Positions 49,439 through 60,439 are shown, counted from the first letter of the stretch. The stretch: 64,000 nt of DNA from Puccinellia tenuiflora (GCA_012064385.1 QRDG01001725.1:124001-188000); one strand, 5' to 3'. The notes: generated from the sequence alone by a model not told the origin. Translations and numbers: made by a program.

Positions 49439-49599
49439 ATAGGTTGGAGGTTTGAGGAAAGTTTGGCTTCCCCTTTTTATATGTTTCCAAGTGTTGTTTC
49501 TCAACTTTAGCAATTTAAACATATGCCATGATGCAAACATGAGATGCAAAAAGTGGAAAATTTATTCACATTTTCAGGTTCTAAACTGGGGCTGTTACA
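49439..49599 (-). repeat. Remnant end of another LARD-family LTR, target of the Copia insertion
   Basis: It matches the last ~165 bp of the LARD LTR (AAAGTTTGG-CTTCC, ATGATGCAAACATG) and ends CTGGGGCTGTTACA at 49599. The rest must lie left of the window. This LTR had itself inserted into the Myb-like gene at 49600. Confidence 0.85.
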
Positions 49600-50080
49600 T
49601 GCTGCTAGTGTCCTCATCCCAATGTGCACCACTGAGGTCCTTCAGCTTTGACACCTTGATCCACCTCACTCTCCACTTCCTCAGGTGGTTATAGATCTGA
49701 GTAGAGGTGACCTCCTGGCCAGAGAACTGAAAAACCAGCTTCGCAACTATGTTGAAATGCACCTCCTTGAACCCCTTGTCAGTCCTGACCCCGGAGCCGA
49801 TGAGCTCGCACATCTTGTTCAGCACGAAGGTGGAGAAAAATGCAGACCACTTCATTTGCGTCTCCATCCTGTTCTTCTTGTCCTTACCAGCAGCTCTCCT
49901 TTTACCGTTCTCCGCCACGAGACCAGGCAGCAGCACCATCTCTGAAGCCATCTTAGGCACCATGAAAATATCTAAATCTTGCGTATCTACCAGCTCCTCC
50001 GGCTGAGAGTCCGGTACAAGAGATAGAGCGAGCTGGCTCTCCCCCTCGAGCAAAGACTGGCTAAACTCCTTGGTGGTCAT
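49600..50080 (-). pseudogene. Myb/SANT-like DNA-binding protein, C-terminally truncated
   Basis: ATG 50080 opens about 160 codons to the LTR junction. Residues ~75-155 have a Myb/SANT-like layout (PF12776 type): a tryptophan start (KWSAFFSTFVLNKM), a central helix with FKEVHFNIVAKLV, and a last helix TSTQIYNHLRKWRVRW followed by LSGAHWDED. Such proteins occur in host regulators and as the accessory protein of PIF/Harbinger transposons. A short N-terminal extension precedes it. The gene is cut at 49600 by an LTR. A GC-rich 5' region (50355-50837) has a splice-donor-like CCTGTAAGC around 50352, so a 5' UTR intron is possible. Confidence 0.7.
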
Positions 50081-50840
50081 GTCCTACACCGGTCAGGACC
50101 AACATAAGGATCAGAGGACTAAGGGATTTGACTGCAATTAAGAATGATCCGAAGCTAAGCTCATGAACACCACGAATCTAGCAATCACAACTGATCTAGC
50201 AATCATCCTATTCATACGCACGGATGTAAACTAGATGAGCAACTCGTAAGCACGGATCTAAGCTAGAACAACAACTCATAAGCACGGATCTAAGCTACAA
50301 GACCAAACCATGAGCACGGGTCGAAGCAAAAGACCTAGGGTTGTACTGTGCTTACAGGCATCGTAGCTTCGACTGCCGCTGTCTGATCGCCAAGATCGAT
50401 GAAGAAGCTCCCCGCCGCCGGCCGTTGACCACCGCCGACCGGAGCAGAACGTGTCGCCGCTTACTTGGTCGTCGTCGATGAAGCTCGAAAAGGGGGAAAT
50501 GGTGGCGGGAGTTTCGGCGGTGAGAGGAGAGGGGCGAAATAGGGGAGGTAAATCCAGAGCGGTGAGCCCAATTTCTCCCGCCACCATTTTCGACCGCACG
50601 CACGAGGCAGCGCGCCATCTCCCCCGCCTGCAGGAGCTCGGCTCCAGGATCCCGATTTTGCCTTGCGGAAGGGTGGCTCTGAAAAAACGGCCGATTCGGC
50701 CGTTCCTCTCGGGACTGACCCTGAGTGCTTTAAGTTTCGTGTGCATGCAGGCTCGCGGAAGGGGCCAGGCCACCAAACAGACCGAAATTCGTCTCGAACA
50801 GTACGTTTTGATGGGCGGTGGGCAACCAAACACGCCCTGA
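50081..50840 (-). mobile_element. Probable PIF/Harbinger terminus upstream of the Myb-like gene
   Basis: On the minus strand GGGCGTGTTTGGTTGCC begins at 50837, preceded by TCA. Grass PIF/Harbinger and Tourist elements typically start with G-rich ...TGTTTGGTT TIRs and a 3-bp TNA-type target duplication. With the Myb-like ORF inside, a Harbinger origin is likely. The other end and transposase are not in the window. Confidence 0.45.
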
Positions 50841-53009
50841 ACCGTCGTGACTGCAGCAGCACAAATTGGCACGATCCGGCCGGACGCAGAGTTCGCCAAG
50901 GATACAACGTACGCATGTTTCTCTATTCAAGGTTGTGCAGATCCTGTACTAGTATGGCTGATCTCAGGTATGTGATGCGTCTTTTTCCAATCAATCTCAC
51001 GTATGTTCCTTTTCCAATCAATCCAAAACAGAATGACCAATCACCTGCTCCATCCACCAACGTCGGAAGATGAAACTGCAGCATAGGTTCCTTGGCCATG
51101 CAGAGATTGAATTTTCATATTACTTCCCAACCTTGGGTTTATCCTATTATGTTGGCATAATAATTGATACATAGCCCGCCATGTCATGGTTAATTGGTTA
51201 TGCAAAAGCATTCCTCTTAGAGTATTAGCCTCACAGCATGAAACCATAGTATCCTATTGCGCCTAACATAAGTTATTCGCTTACCTACCTGAATCTTATT
51301 TGTACATCTCTGAAAAAATTAATCTTATCTGCATAGTTATTGTCACGATATTGTGCCAATATGTATCTAAGAGAACATTTGAACAGTAGGTATGACAGTA
51401 AAGGCATGCAAGAACAGAGTAAACAAATCTCTAATTAACTGACTGATAATTCCTTTAAATTTCCATAAAAGCATCTAGGATCTTGAAAACATGTGTGCAC
51501 TTGGTCTCGATGAATTTTAAAGCTAATGTACATCTTCCTAATGACTAATTCCTAAGATGCCAGTGGCAATGGATTTAAAATATACCACATAATTTGCTAC
51601 TTCCTATTATATACTTAGTGCTTAAATTTTAGACCTATCATATAACTATATGTACTCCCTTTGCCAGCTGCCACCATGTGCTTTATGATACGTACTTCTT
51701 AATGTGCTCTCGGTAATTCACTATTAGTAAAATTTCAATGTATCTACATTTTTTTGGTGGCAGAATAGAATAAACTGAGGATTTAATTCAGATGTTATCC
51801 CTAAAAGTGCTTATCACTTAACTTCCTTTTTTATTCTACATGTAGATGTGAGCTTAGTTTCAGTACCTTAACTTGATTTTTTTTTTCTATTTATATTATC
51901 AACCTATTTTATCTGTATTGTTTTCCAGATTTTACAGCACAGGGGCTACCGATGAGAACCAATAGTAGGGAACCCACCTAGATTGGAATCAGTGGATATG
52001 CTAACATTTTTCTCACCTGCAAGGAGTTTTAAGTTTTTTATTTACATGAGAAGGAGGAAAACTTTATCCATAATTTGGAATGGCAATTTTGATATGTATA
52101 CAAAATTGTCAACTATATTCGCAGTAATTGGTGTTCTTCCCTTTTTTATGTACACCTGACCTCATTCTCTTACACCAAACAGAGTCACTTTTTCAACTTG
52201 CATCGTCTAATACAATTCTCATATTTTTCCGATTTAGTACTTGGTCGGGAGTGAAGATGACATAATTAGAGCATTTGCATCAAGTCTGTATATCTGAATG
52301 AGGGAATTGTGTTGGGACGTCCTACTACATAGTTACTTTGTCTACGTACCTCTTTTGTGGCATCTTATCAGTGTGTTATATATTCATAGTGACCTTCATA
52401 AGAGGATGCGCAATAGTAATAATCAATCGTGCTCACGTAACACCAGATATAGGTATATGGCTTTAAGTTTGGTCTGTAGTGATAGGTGCTATAGCGGGAC
52501 TAGCTAGGTCTAAGTTGACTGAGATTTACTTAAATCTCAGTCGACCGTAGGTGTATGCTGGATTAGGAATTAGTAGTTAATCTGTTTTTGAGATGCTTGG
52601 GGCACTGCCAATGGCATGGCGCATGTAGCTGCAATTTGCAGCTTATCACCGGCCGGCCAGGACACGGCCCACAGAAATACATCAGCCCGTCTAGATCTCA
52701 GCTTGATCAATCATACGGGTGTCTCCTTCAAAACGATTTTTTTTTCGAAAACTGATAAGTGCTACAACGCATGCTCGAAAACATTTCATTATGGAATTCC
52801 ATACGCTGAAGCAACACAAAACCATACTTGCATGAAAAATACAGAACTGAATATTTTTTTTACAAAAAATATACTCATAAATGGAGTTGGCAACAAATGT
52901 GTTGCATGCATGGCGCAACTGCCCACCTAGTTACACATACGGTGAAACTGAGACGATAAGTTACACACAGATTGCGATTAGCCCATCCTAGTTGCATATA
53001 TCATGCGAC
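50841..53009. other. Unrecognised AT-rich intergenic DNA
   Basis: No credible ORF, LTR or TIR pair is seen. A near-perfect hairpin, GTTGACTGAGATTTA-CT-TAAATCTCAGTCGAC, lies at 52514-52545. Short T-rich tracts and a possible half MITE (TACTCCCTTTGCC near 51653) occur. Confidence 0.6.
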
Positions 53010-53230
53010 CACTAGTAGAAAAATAGCCTTTTGTCCCGGTTGGTTTGGGCCATTGGTCCCGGTTCCCCAACCGGGACAATCCAATCGGGACGAATGCTCG
53101 TCCCGGTTGGGACACCAACCGGGACAAATGGGGGGGGGGGGCACGTGGCCCGGCCACAGGCAGCAGGGGCGGAGTCTTTCGTCCCGGTTCGTATTACGAA
53201 CCGGGATGAAAGCCGGGACTATTGTCCCGT
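53010..53230. repeat. CACTA terminus and subterminal repeat array
   Basis: GTCCCGGTTGG and inverse copies occur about every 20-40 bp, several as inverted pairs, such as CCCGGTTCGTATTACGAACCGGG around 53183. In En/Spm-type elements such repeats bind the element's TNPA protein. A run of 12 G at about 53129-53140 and a CACGTG lie within. Confidence 0.88.
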
Positions 53231-53530
53231 CAGATTTTACTTTTTCCAAAAATTTCAGAAAATTGTTTAAATTTATAAAATAAATAATGCTTATTCTATA
53301 ATTCATAAAAATATGAATAAAATACCAAAATGTTCAGAAAAATAAGACCTATTTGATTATGAAAAATGCATGCATGTTTAAAAAACTTAAATTAAATATT
53401 TCTTAGAACTACAAAAATGCCACTACTAGTTAAATAAGAGGAACCACTATTACACATCATCGCCACGAATATATATATTACACACATCTCATTCGTCGTC
53501 CTACATATATACATCTCTTTTACACTCTCC

Positions 53531-56500
53531 CTATTTAATTTCAACCTTACAGTAGTATTCTCCTTTCGGAGCTAGGACCTCTGCAAGTAAGAATCCGGCA
53601 AATTCCTCTTGAATTGCTCGTATGCGATCGTGTGGTAGAAGGCCATCCCGCAACCGTTCGATCTAATTAAAAAAGGGTCAATATATATGAATGAAAGTAA
53701 ACAGAATTGATGGCAATAAACTAAGATTATGAATATTGCATACGCACTTGAAGTTGTTCTAAGATTCTGCCCTTCTCACAGCACGTCTGACGAATGAACT
53801 CGCAGACGTAGTATCCACATAAATGATTCCCACTTCCCTGGCTCAAACACTTTACGGGAACAAAGTTCAATCAAAATAATAATGAAGAATGGTAATGGTA
53901 TTGAACTAGAATTAAAGAGATGCGCGGATCTAGATAGTACTAATTACATTTATTGGTTTAAATGTAAGCTCCTTCGCCCATTCACCCCTAGCCCTGGCGG
54001 TGAATCGTTTCCAAGCCCTGCCCGGCAAAGAAAATGAATAAAGGAGTTATATATTAATTACTTGCTATCAGTAAATGAACGGAAAGTTGCCGATAATGCC
54101 ATAATGATTGAAATTACCTCTGGAGGCATTCCTGCATGTCCGCCCACTTCTCAAGGGGTTTATGTAAGGAGTCCATGACTTGTACTACTCCTTTGTCAGG
54201 CATAATGATTAGCAGAATAAAGTGGAAGCTGCGCACGCATAAGTCATCAATTATACACTTAACATCGAGAAATTAAGCGAAATAAAATATGTAGAAGACA
54301 GTAACACTTACTTGAAGTTGTAAGGAAATAATATTTCTCTTTTGATTTCGTTGAACCGTAACGCATTTACCAAGTTATTCTCGGTTTGGTCGTAAAAATC
54401 AAGGAGACTTTTTTCATGAACGGTATTTGGATCAACGAACCCAATGTCATAGATTTGTCCTCTTTTGCATTCGAGAATCTTCATTCTGAATAATTAATAT
54501 AGTGATAAGTAAGATAATTATAAATGCAATGAACGAGGTGAGCTAGGTAGAGACTTAACTACAGAAATAATACTTACAGACAATAGGCGCTGATGATAGC
54601 TTTGTCAAGGGCTTCTTGTTGGTATAACTGAAATAATTCACAAAATTCAATCATTACGTGGTCATCTCCATGCCCGTAATGCTCGTTCTTATATCCCACG
54701 TAGATCCAATTTTCCCCTTTCTTTGAGGCTGCCATGTATCAACTATGCAATCTTCGCATTTTTGTTGGTAGATCTTTGACTAACTGAGATTTGACGAGAG
54801 GATGCCCGTGCCGGTATGTGTATTTTGGAACTATTTCTTCGTGGAATTGTAATTGGTCTAAGTACTGAGCAATAGACAAGCCGTAAGCAGCGGCTGCTTC
54901 TCCGTACATTGCAACAAACTCAGGATCGATGCCGACCGCAGGTTTGCTCGACCCCACCTTGGTATCGGAAAACACTTTGAGCGGGGGGCACGATTGTTTT
55001 TGTTGTTCTCCTAGCTGGGCAACTGTCTTCCGGCTTGCACTAATACTCTTCGACCGCTGTTTATTTGCCCGAACCGACTTGAGAATAGAGCGGTCATAGT
55101 CTGGTGTCAGCTTTGGCGGGGGTTGGGCCAGATTTTTCAGCATTTTCACGACAGCGGCATGTTCTTCTGGGGTGTCGGGGAACTCTGGCGCTTTCGCCTT
55201 CTTTACCTTCAAGTTAGCAAACCACTTATCCGTTTCCCCTTTTGCGATCGCCTTATTTTCCTCCACCGTATAGTCATAAGGTCTCTTGGCAAGATTCTTA
55301 TGAGGTACTTTTGGGAGGGGTGACCTTGAAGGTTTCGGTGATCGGTTTTTATCAAACCCCAGAGTACCCACACGTGGCGCCGGAGAAGACTTACGCGGCG
55401 GCGGAGACGACTGACGCGGCGGCGAAGACGGCTGCTCTGGAGACTGGTGAGGCGGCGGAGACGGCGCCTGAGGCGGCGGCGGTGGAGAGTGGTGAGGCGG
55501 CGGAGACGGCGCCTGAGGCGGTGGAGAGTGGTGAGGCGGTGGCGGTGGAGAGTGGTGAGGCGGCGGAGGTGGTGGAGAGTGGTGAGGCGGCGGAGGCAGC
55601 CAATTTGGAAGCACGATGAATTCCTTTGGCCATAGAATAGTCCCTTTCTTGGCTTCTCCAAGTTCAACCACCTCCCCATCTTCACCTGCAGGGTGTTCCA
55701 GCTTCAGCTCCTCAAATCCTTTACTAACTTCATCGACCCCGACAATAGTGTAGCCATGAGGAACCGGGGAGCAATGGAAAGTTGGTGTAGGTCCAATTGG
55801 TACGGCATAGCCGACCGCCACCTTCATGGTTATGTTGAACACTTTCACATGTAGCTCACAAGGTGTGCTCTCCGTGATATCATCCACTGGGTAGCGACGA
55901 AGAGCATCCGTCGTCAGTGCATCATCATCACGTGCCGGGACCATGCTCGAAGCCACACTGCTTTTCCGATATGATGGGTCGGTAGCATCGACTGCAGCTT
56001 CTACAACGTGCTGCTGAGATAGGCCGGCAGTGCCTTGCTGGCTAAGTTCGTTAATTTGATCCTGCTGCCGCTTCATTTGATCCTGCTGCCGCTTAATTGT
56101 TTCTTCTATATTACGCAGCCGGTCTGCAGCAGCGATTGCTTCCCTTGCCTCCCTTTCCTTTCTCCTCTGATGACTTTTATCGGGAAATATTTTCCTTTCC
56201 ACGGGAAACCCATGTTTCCACGGCTTGGAGCCTTTGGTGCCTCGTGTTCGTCCCTCATGTTCTTTATTCCCAATGGCGCGTGAAAGCTCGTCATCCTCTC
56301 TATCGGGACAGAACCGTCCCTCTTCAACATCCTTGTATGCTTTCCTAATTTCTTCGATGGGTAGTAGGGGATTATCCTTGTGTCTTCTGGTATATATGCA
56401 CTTTCCTTCTGCGTCCAATGTGCCCCCATGCCCGTAAAACCAATTTCTTGTCCGTTCGGTCCATCCTTCTTTTATAGGCTCTGGAACGATCCCTTTAGCC

Positions 56501-57444
56501 AGCAGGTCGGCCTCAAGTTTGTCCCACTTAGGCATGGAACAGGCGTAGCCAGCAGCCCCCATAGTATGGTGGTACTTCTTTTTAGCAGCATTTGCCTTGT
56601 TTACTGTAGACTTTAACTGAGCTTCCTCTGATTTCTTGTAATTCACAAAATCTTCCCAGTAGTCTCTTATCTTCTAATACCCGTGATCGAAATCTGGAGT
56701 TTTATCTTTCAAGATGAAGTCGGTGTACAATCTGTTCTTAAATTTGTTGAATAGCTCGGCCATCTTCTTAAGAGCCCACGCCTTGACTTTATCTACTAGA
56801 GCTTTTTTTCGGGCATCCATCTCCTCCTCATCTGGCTCCCCCTCCTCTGGATCCACCTTTGGCAACGGCAATGTGAAATTAACCATGACCTTTTGAAAAA
56901 GGCGTCTTTTGCCTTCGGGGCCGATATAGCTAACTTTAGGATCCCTTGGCTTATTCCATTCTCGGATGGTGATCGGGACGTAGTCCCTAACAATAACACC
57001 GCATTGCTTCACAAATTTTTGTCTAACATCAATTGGAGCAATGGGTTCGCCGTCTGCAGCGACTTCTTCGATCCTGTAGCGGACATTGTCCTGCAACTTT
57101 TTGGTTGGGCCTCTTTTCGTCCTCACAGAGGATTTGCTCGATCCGGATGGCTAAAAGAAGAAAGACCGTTAATATGTGTATATGGACAACAGAGGCTAAA
57201 TTAATTAATATAAATATATATGCACCTCGTCGGAGTTTGTAATAATCAATGTTGCACCGGAGCTGCCGGCTTCTGCCTTGTCAGCTTCTCCCTCATCGGA
57301 GATGCCGAGTTCGGCCTCTTTCCAGGCGTTGAGAGACTCATCCCCCTCACCGGAGTCGTTCAGAAAGTGACTTGTTTCATCATCGCCGCAGATTATATCC
57401 TCGAGGATATTTTCCTGAATTTCATCTCTGCCGTGTGGTTCCAT
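53531..57444 (-). pseudogene. CACTA second protein: coiled coil, DUF8039-like, proline-rich, Ulp1-like protease
   Basis: Seven exons are predicted, all with GT-AG: 57444-57226, 57150-54578, 54485-54312, 54228-54118, 54017-53948, 53837-53748, 53662-53531. Joints keep frame. Exon 1 is acidic. Exon 2 has an N-terminal plant-transposase-like region, a Gln/Arg coiled coil (about 56130-56020), a DUF8039-like domain (about 55870-55620, GYTIVGVDEV, ILWPKEFIVL), a Pro/Ser/His-rich stretch (55600-55380) and a basic tail. Exons 4-6 make a Ulp1/C48-type protease: FHFILLII with His, VMDSLHKP with Asp, and LCGYYVCEFI with the Cys. Stops at 56674-56676 and 54739-54741 break exon 2 in an otherwise continuous frame. 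Family members couple DNA binding with a SUMO-protease-like domain, activity unproven. Confidence 0.83.
55380..55600 (-). repeat. GC-rich trinucleotide-like repeat encoding the proline stretch
   Basis: Tandem units of 15-30 bp (GGCGGCGGAG, GTGGAGAGTGGTGAG) encode repeated PPPPHHSPPP. Length variation between copies is likely here. Confidence 0.85.
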
Positions 57445-57510
57445 AGTTTCTGCAAAGTAGGAAAGTTATTTTCGGAGCCGTGTCGTTCAGAAAACTTGTA
57501 GTAATAATAT

Positions 57511-57630
57511 GAAGCCTAAAATCATAAATAAATATTTATTTATACAAATACGAAGCCTAAAATCATAAATAAATATTTCTTTATACAAATATGAAGCCTA
57601 AAATCATAAATAAATATGAAGCCTAAGCAT
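57511..57630. repeat. 41-bp tandem repeat upstream of the CACTA second gene
   Basis: GAAGCCTAAAATCATAAATA starts at 57511, 57552 and 57593, with a partial fourth start at 57618. Confidence 0.9.
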
Positions 57631-58535
57631 AGGGAACGTGGTTTTACATCTGAAACCTCATATGTCAAAGCCATTAAATCATTCCAAATCAGCCAAGAAG
57701 ACTACATTATTTCTTTCGGCTCATAAAAAACAGCAAAATCAGCTACCACTAAATCATTCCAAATTGACTTAGCAAATTTTTCTAATAACATTTCTAATAA
57801 ATTTCTAACACTAAATTTCCTAACACTAAATTTCTAACACTAAATTTCTAACACTAAATTACCTACCACTAAATTTCCTACACTACAAAAACAACACAAA
57901 AATGTACCTAAACTACACACCTAATTTATACTACTAACTAATTTAAATTACTAACTAATTTAAACTACTAACTAATTTAAATTACTAACTAAAACTAACT
58001 AACTATGGAGTAACAAATAGTTCTTAACAACAATATTGCAACTAATTATGGAGTATTAATTTTGATTTCTAACTTTGCTAACACGATCAAATAACATTGC
58101 TTTGCTAAATTTCCAAACTTTGTTAAAGAAATTAACTTTGCTAAATTTGCTAACTCTTCTAAATTTACTACACTAATTAGTAATTTTTAAAACTAACTAA
58201 CTAAAATTACTAATGCACTAACTAACAAAAATTACTAACTAATAATTTAAATTACTAACTTACTAACTAAAAATAAACTAACTAACTAAATTAAAGAACT
58301 AACTTTGGTATTTTTTAAATAACATTAACAATAACAATTTGCATTTTCCTAAACCCTAACCCTAACTTTGGCAGAGGAAGATTAATTCGTATATACACTA
58401 GCTATTTTTTTCTAAAACTAACTAACTAAATATTTCTAAAATTAATGCACTAACTAACTAAATATTTTTTCTAAAACTAACGAACTAAATATTTTTCCTA
58501 ACCTAATGCACTAACTAACCTACACTAACTAATGC
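57631..58535. repeat. Low-complexity AT-rich block of CTAACTAA-type repeats
   Basis: Irregular CTAACTAA / TTAAATTACTAACTAA and CTAAATTTCTAACA arrays fill 57730-58530, and there is no gene. It sits between the second gene and a GC-rich block. Confidence 0.85.
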
Positions 58536-58900
58536 ACTACGGGGGAGGAGAGGTAGCCTGGCGCGGTGGGGAGGAGAGGTATAGCCCGGCGCGGTGGGGG
58601 GAGGGGGGAGGAGGCCGGTAGCCCCGGCTCACCTTGAGGACGGCGACGGTGACGGGGAAGAAGGACGGCGACAATCGACGACGGGGGAGGAGGCCGGAGG
58701 AGCTCGAGCGGCGGCGGACCGAGGAGGGCCGGGCTCGCGTGGCGGAGGAGGTCCGTGGAGGCCGGCGGAGGAGCGGCCGGAGAAGCGGGCGGCGGAGGAC
58801 GGCACGGAGCGGGCGCCGGAGGAGCAAACGACGGAGAGCGGCGGCGCGGAAATTCGACAGCCTGACGGCAGGGATGTGGATTCTGAGCGCTCCGGTCCTT
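58536..58900. other. GC-rich block inside the CACTA
   Basis: Strong CGGCGG/GGAGGA purine-strand bias, with open frames on both strands explained by composition. It abruptly borders the AT-rich array. It may be the 5' leader or promoter of the second gene, or a diverged short coding remnant; I make no gene call. Confidence 0.45.
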
Positions 58901-58949
58901 AGTCGCGAATGAGGATTTGGGGGAGAAGAACAGAGCGAGGGCAGTTAAA

Positions 58950-59105
58950 CAAAGGACCTTTCGTCCCGGTTGGTGCCACCAACCGGGACCAAAGGGTCTT
59001 TAGGTCCGGTTGGTGGCACCAACCGGGACGAAAGGTCCGGCACCGAAAAGGCGCGCGAAAATACCCTTTGGTCCCGGTTCGTGGCATGAACCGGGACCAA
59101 TGCCC
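58950..59105. repeat. Internal cluster of CACTA subterminal-type hairpins (1)
   Basis: Three near-perfect inverted repeats built on GTCCCGGTTGGTG/CACCAACCGGGAC (about 58957-58997, 59005-59037, 59070-59100). They closely resemble the array at 53010-53230. Confidence 0.85.
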
Positions 59106-59821
59106 TGAAAATTCAATTTTATTTCAAACTTTTCAGTTCTGAATGTTGTTCCCGCCTTTTTTATTCTTATTAAGGTGTTTGAATATGAATTTCAAATGGT
59201 TTCGAATTTGAAAAGACTTTCAACATGAAAAGTGTTTAAATTTGAATAAATAATTCAAAACCATTTTCTGTTTTCTATAATAATTATTCTATCTATACAA
59301 ACTATTAACCATTTTGTCATTTTTTTAAGATTAGAGGTGAATTCATTTAAGTAAATTTTTTGGAATGTGAACTTAATTAATTCATTGAACTTATAAATTC
59401 AATATCTTTTGATCTGTTTATCAGAAAAATGCAAATAATATATCAAATTGTTGATAAAAATGTAATCTATCTATTTATTTAATTTATATCTATTGAATTA
59501 ATTTATATCTATTGAATTAATTCATATCTATTGATTTAATTCATATGTCACTAAACAGTACATAATGGCAACAGTGGATCCTTCAGGTAATCGACCGGAT
59601 ACGGTACAGAATGACAACAGTGGATCCCAAATATTTTGCATACATATGCATGAATATCACATACATATCCGGAAGTCGATAGTTTTCAAAAGCAAGTAGT
59701 AACCTAAACTATGATCACATAAAAGAGAACTGCAATGGTGATCACATACTCTGAAACTAACTTCGACGGTGTATTTGATACGGTACAGAATGACAACAGT
59801 GGATCAGTTGTCCTAACAATC
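59106..59821. repeat. AT-rich CACTA spacer with two short repeat families
   Basis: A ~21-bp unit (ATATCTATTGAATTAATT) occurs three times at 59486-59550. A ~28-bp unit (ACGGTACAGAATGACAACAG, then TGGATC) occurs at 59598-59626 and 59777-59805, with a decayed copy at 59555-59581. No gene is seen. Confidence 0.75.
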
Positions 59822-60361
59822 TTAGTCATACTCCTGCCTAGGCCTATAATACTCGTACTCGTAGTCGCCGTCATCGTCGTCGTCGCTGTCATCGTACTCA
59901 TACGGCGCTCGTGGCTCGAACCTCGACGGGTGAGCACCCCCGGACTGCATGTTAGGGTAGCGTAGGCGGGGGTTATCGCCAGCCATGATGTAGTTCATAA
60001 CGCCCTGGAGAGTCCGGCCAGCCCACCACAGCTGACAGCCGGCCTCGTTGAAGTCCGAAGGAGGAGGGCCATCCCCCTCGTACCTGGCGAGCGCCCTCTC
60101 ACGCCGATTGATGAAGAAGGCTTCCCAAGTCGGGCGGTAGTCGGGATGCCAGCCCGGATCCATCCGCTGCTCCGGTGTGAGCTCGAGGTAGTAGTGGTTC
60201 GTGATGGCCGCCCGGCGCGCCACACCTTGAGGGACAGGAGGGACCGGCACGCCTCCGGCGCTCAGCCTCCAGCCGGCGGGGACGCGGTAGCCGGGCGGGC
60301 AGGGGTAGTTCGAGGCGGAAAGCTCCTCCGCCTGACGGTAGGTTAGTACGGTGGAAGCCAT
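59822..60361 (-). CDS. CACTA accessory ORF, small acidic-tailed protein
   Basis: 179 codons from ATG 60361 to the stop at 59822. I choose this start because a TATA box lies about 40 bp upstream, which makes an in-frame ATG at 60457 lie upstream of transcription. The protein has a proline- and glycine-rich N terminus (NYPCPPGYRVPAGWRLSAGG), a central helix-rich part with many Trp/Tyr/Arg (YRPTWEAFFINRRERALARY), then LWWAGRTLQGVMNYIMAGDN, and an Asp-rich then Tyr/Glu-rich C terminus. There is no domain I can name. It lies on the same strand between transposase and second gene, with no internal stop, which argues for an element gene. The frame is intact, unlike its neighbour. Confidence 0.65.
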   Translation of the reverse strand: MASTVLTYRQAEELSASNYPCPPGYRVPAGWRLSAGGVPVPPVPQGVARRAAITNHYYLELTPEQRMDPGWHPDYRPTWEAFFINRRERALARYEGDGPPPSDFNEAGCQLWWAGRTLQGVMNYIMAGDNPRLRYPNMQSGGAHPSRFEPRAPYEYDDSDDDDDGDYEYEYYRPRQEYD

Positions 60362-60397
60362 GGAAGAGTGATGAGGTTGCAGATATGAGTTTAGATG

Positions 60398-60408
60398 TGA
60401 TATATATA
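60398..60408 (-). promoter_or_regulatory. TATA box of the CACTA accessory ORF
   Basis: CTATATATATC on the minus strand, 37-47 bp upstream of the chosen ATG. Confidence 0.55.
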
Positions 60409-60439
60409 GTGAGAAATTGCGGGAAGACGAAGGCGGAAA

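Noticed and set aside
51653..51720. Possible Stowaway end (TACTCCCTTTGCC)
   Set aside because: No opposite inverted end within MITE range was found.
57631..58535. Array-like AT repeats considered as CRISPR or satellite
   Set aside because: Units are irregular, with no uniform spacers. It is eukaryotic low-complexity DNA inside a transposon.
58537..58912. Open frames on both strands in the GC-rich CACTA block
   Set aside because: Purine-rich low-complexity sequence; no TATA, splice pattern or domain supports a gene.
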